A program made the position numbers and the translations under genes. From an uncultured Clostridia bacterium (lineage in GTDB: Bacteria > Bacillota > Clostridia > Lachnospirales > CAG-274): DNA of 27,743 nucleotides. The DNA lies in assembly GCA_910579745.1 (NCBI GenBank), contig CAJTVH010000043.1, positions 1 to 27,743 on the forward strand, given 5' to 3'. The notes below the pieces were generated by a model. The model saw nothing but the letters and a program-made list of their open reading frames with translations, was not told the origin of the DNA and did no database searches. This document shows positions 25,358-27,743 of this stretch, piece after piece; within the stretch, counting starts at the first letter, position 1; each line of letters opens with the position of its first letter.

Positions 25358-25634
25358 TTATTGTGGCGAAGCAAAAGCGTTTACAAGCATGTTTTCTCCA
25401 TGTACTTCGGTAAACGTTTTGACAAACCGCAATGTGTTTTTTTCTTCTTGCCTAAGCAAAATAACAAATTCCCATTCCCTCCTATAGTCATAAATATTGG
25501 CTTATTCCGGCAACAATAATATGTTTTAGTATATCAGCAAAAATAGGCTCTGCTTTCAAATCTATTTCAGTTCCGCGGTTATTGATTACTTTATAAAATT
25601 TATTTCTCCTTTTTCTCATTGATCTTTCGCGCAT
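25358..25634 (-). pseudogene. Frameshifted small gene, family unknown
   Basis: ATG 25634 opens a 48-codon frame reading KFYKVINNRGTEIDLKAEP and ending ISQYL at TGA 25488. In the next frame an overlapping open stretch runs NIYDYRREWEFVILLRQEEK, then TLRFVKTFTEVHGENMLV, to TAA 25358. Joined by one frameshift near 25490-25500 they would form about 90 residues of protein-like sequence. I do not recognise the family; a mobile-element accessory gene is possible given the setting. Confidence 0.35.
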
Positions 25635-26021
25635 ATTAATTATAAAACATTAGTACCCATGCCTTGACTACCTTTTAAATATTCAATATAAATAGTTAAA
25701 TATAAAATCGATTTACCTTAGTAATAATATTTTTATCCATATTTATAGTATATTTAAAAAAGATACGTATATATATATGCTAAAGAAGTGATTTTATTAT
25801 GCAGTCATATGGTCTTATAATTACTATTTACCTGTTAAACCCGTATTATAGCGCAAAATAAAACAGCAGGGGAACTCTCTTTATCAAGTGCCAGTTTCTC
25901 ACAATTAGGAGACACTCTTAACACAATAATAGCTCAACAAGCTATTTGTTCTTCCAAAATGGATACTTGTTAATCCTTTCGGAAGAACAAAACTGTATTT
26001 TAAATATTTTCTGATAAAATT

Positions 26022-27092
26022 TTATAAAAGAGCGGAATTTTTAAATTTTCTCATAAGAAGCTCATGCTGATAAATTTGTTCTTGCATAGTATTTTCAAGC
26101 TTTTTGATTTCATATTTATGTTCCTCAATTTCTATAGCCGTTATCTTTCCAAGTTTTAAATTTAATTCTTTTATCTGAAGCTGCTTTTTTAAATTCTCAA
26201 GTTCAGCAATATTCGAATCATATTCATTTTCGAGTTTTATTATTTCATTATAATTTTTTGTAATATTCTCTTTTAAAGTAGTTTTTTGATCTTCAAGATT
26301 ACGAAGTTCTTTATTATAATTAACAATTTTTGCTTCCCTTGTATCATTTCCCGTTCCAGAAATAAATAAGGATAAAGAATATTTAGCTATATCTACCGTT
26401 TCTCTCTGTGACCTAATGCTATTATTTCTATCTATCGCAAGTATTATTTCCGAATCAAGATTAACTTCCCCTATTTTATCGTATAAAATTTCTTCTCCTA
26501 AATCAAGATTATATATAATATTTAAGTTGTTTCCAAGAACTTTATTTAAAGATACATAAGAATCATCTATTAAATTTTGAAGTTCTTCTTTTTCTTTAAT
26601 AAGATTTTTATATTCAATCTGTTCATTTTCATAATCATTTTTACTAATTTTTCCATATTTTAATTTTGTTTCCGAAATTTTTAGTTTTTTCTCTTTTAAA
26701 GTAAGTTCTTCTTCGTAAAGCTTTAAATTATTTTCTGCGTTTATTGTATTTATGAAAAAACTCAAAACAGAAAATTCTATCGCCTCTTTTTCATCATTTG
26801 CTGATAACTTATTTTTTTCAAGTTTTGCATACAATTCTTTAAGTTGAATTGCCAAATTTGAAATTTGCTCAGGTGTTTCAGAACTTACAAAATTTAATTT
26901 TGTACCAGATATTTCTCTCTTAGTAATTTCATTTTCCTCATCATAGCTTTTTAAAGTTCCACTATACTCTATAGCCTTTTTGACAGCGTCTCTAAAATTT
27001 AAAACATCTATTTCACTTCCCAAAGTAAAATTTATAGAACTAAAAGATAATATTATGCTTGTCACACAAGTAACTACTTTTTTTAATTTCAT
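26022..27092 (-). CDS. TolC-family exported coiled-coil protein
   Basis: A 356-residue protein with a signal peptide (about 1-25, MKLKKVVTC...FTLGS). The rest is mostly long Glu/Lys/Leu-rich helices in two similar halves, as in the outer membrane efflux protein (OEP/TolC) family: RDAVKKAIEYSGTLKSYDEE at the start, KLKISETKLKYGKISKNDYE mid-way, and KELNLKLGKITAIEIEEHKY as the second-half equivalent. It is shorter than Gram-negative TolC (usually above 420). In a single-membrane bacterium it cannot form a normal outer-membrane duct, so its role is open; an envelope or export partner is a guess. AAGGGGG precedes ATG 27092. It has no efflux pump neighbour here. Confidence 0.75.
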   Translation of the reverse strand: MKLKKVVTCVTSIILSFSSINFTLGSEIDVLNFRDAVKKAIEYSGTLKSYDEENEITKREISGTKLNFVSSETPEQISNLAIQLKELYAKLEKNKLSANDEKEAIEFSVLSFFINTINAENNLKLYEEELTLKEKKLKISETKLKYGKISKNDYENEQIEYKNLIKEKEELQNLIDDSYVSLNKVLGNNLNIIYNLDLGEEILYDKIGEVNLDSEIILAIDRNNSIRSQRETVDIAKYSLSLFISGTGNDTREAKIVNYNKELRNLEDQKTTLKENITKNYNEIIKLENEYDSNIAELENLKKQLQIKELNLKLGKITAIEIEEHKYEIKKLENTMQEQIYQHELLMRKFKNSALL

Positions 27093-27277
27093 AAATAATC
27101 CCCCTTAAAAATTTTTATATATCTAACTATTTCATATACAAATTACAATATAATGGTTAGATACATATTAAAGTAAGATTAAAATTAAATTAAAAAAATA
27201 CTCATTACGTTAAAACTATTTATTATTTGTATACTGTAATCATACAAGAGAAATCAACGCAAATCTAAAATTATTTA

Positions 27278-27743
27278 TTAATACGAACCTTTTTTAGAAA
27301 TTTTCATTTGTGTACAGATAAATTGCCTTGATTGACTTACCCTGACATCAAGACTGGCATAAACCACAAGTTTGGAAGCACTGTCAAATCTGGAAAGACT
27401 GCCGATTTCACCAATAATAACCGCACTTACAACATTTCCCATACCTAGAATTGTGGTAATAACAGAGTTTGTTTTCGCAAGTAAATCAAATATTTTATTT
27501 TCTAATTCACCAAATTGTTTTTCAATAAAATTAGTTTTCTCTAACATTTGTTTGATTTGAAATGTGAAAGCGTCAGACATAAATTCGACTCCAAAAGAGT
27601 TTTGCGTGGTAAATTTGATTTCTTCAGTTTTTAATCTGTTATATCTGCCATAACCGTGTTTTGATATAAAGAAAGCGACAGCTTGAAATCCGTTGTTTCA
27701 AAACCGCCGCCCTATGGATATCTATATTTTGTTCGGACGTATA
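27278..27743 (-). pseudogene. Decayed IS110-family transposase (right side beyond the window)
   Basis: The frame from 27697 to the stop at 27278 shows the C-terminal IS110 (Transposase_20) region: TNSVITTILGMGNVVSAVII, GEIGSLSRFDSASKLVVYAS and ISKKGSY. Upstream of ATG 27580 the frame continues back through NGFQAVAFFISKHGYGRYNR to a stop at 27698-27700. Beyond it another frame carries SEQNIDIHRAAVLKQ to the edge, implying at least one frameshift. It ends right after SKKGSY, whereas full IS110 proteins go on for many residues, and Asp/Leu-type positions near ASLDVRVSQS have drifted. Inactive. Confidence 0.75.

Larger units (their letters stand above)
24662..26021. other. Gene-poor region with decayed reading frames
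   Basis: About 1.36 kb without an intact gene. It contains a family 1 end fragment near 24780 (GTGCCTGAAAACTAA), the palindrome at 25053-25146, a broken minus-strand ORF (25358-25634), and short plus-strand scraps such as a 17-codon frame from ATG 25220 (starts MRQHTELKEFKELKK). Another scrap near 25865-25970 reads LSSASFSQLGDTLNTIIAQQ. The pattern is of old mobile DNA being lost. Confidence 0.55.

Noticed and set aside
25281..25487. 68-codon plus-strand frame
   Set aside because: It overlaps the more protein-like minus-strand relic and has neither a ribosome site nor a recognisable domain.
25945..25991. 11-bp inverted repeat TTTGTTCTTCC / GGAAGAACAAA as terminator of the TolC-like gene
   Set aside because: The loop is 25 bases and no T-run follows on the minus strand, so it is not a convincing Rho-independent terminator.

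Overview
The window looks like chromosome from a low-G+C, anaerobic, Gram-positive bacterium of the Clostridia type. The evidence is the AT-rich sequence with strong GGAGG-type ribosome binding sites and frequent TTG/GTG starts, an oxygen-sensitive class III ribonucleotide reductase (NrdD), a HydE-type radical SAM maturase, and a dockerin-bearing secreted protein as in cellulosome-type gut or soil anaerobes. No species can be named from the sequence alone. No rRNA, tRNA, CRISPR array or intact transposase is seen.

Layout. 1-1601 (minus): pyrB followed by the start of pyrC (pyrimidine synthesis), pyrC running off the left edge. 1983-3360 (minus): a 50-residue putative membrane peptide and a two-gene short-chain chromate transporter. 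4075-6887 (minus): lysA, a TfoX N-domain protein and a DJ-1/PfpI protein, each separated by copies of a short terminal-inverted-repeat element. 7028-7880: debris (an ArdA-like remnant, a structured repeat element, the tail of an unknown gene) in front of a strong promoter. 7882-9882 (plus): a 666-residue secreted mosaic protein (cysteine hydrolase-like, leucine-rich repeats, chitobiase-like domain, dockerin) with its terminator. 10609-13538 (plus): a MocR-type regulator that has lost its PLP lysine, then bcp and sfsA overlapping by 4 nt. 13644-16261 (plus): another repeat element, a relic resembling a PTS EIIA domain, a C39-like lipoprotein lacking its expected catalytic residues, crcB and a GNAT acetyltransferase. 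A bidirectional terminator separates these from the minus-strand block 16377-21191 (nrdD, miaA, YnbB-like PLP enzyme), where nrdD has a promoter with two NrdR boxes. 21708-24661 (minus): a tight three-gene operon of HydE-like radical SAM enzyme, nitrilase-family amidohydrolase and ArsB/NhaD-type permease. 24662-26021 is gene-poor with decayed reading frames and a near-perfect palindrome. 26022-27743: a TolC-family exported coiled-coil protein and a decayed IS110 transposase at the right edge.

Most of the window is housekeeping. The main non-standard signals are: at least three families of small non-coding inverted-repeat elements between genes, the best flanked by TA and resembling MITEs; the HydE/nitrilase/permease operon, whose HydE has lost two of three ligands of the accessory iron-sulfur cluster; the MocR regulator with Met in place of the PLP lysine; the C39-like lipoprotein without its expected Cys and His; and the dockerin mosaic whose N-terminal two-thirds differs in composition from its C-terminus and from the surrounding genes.
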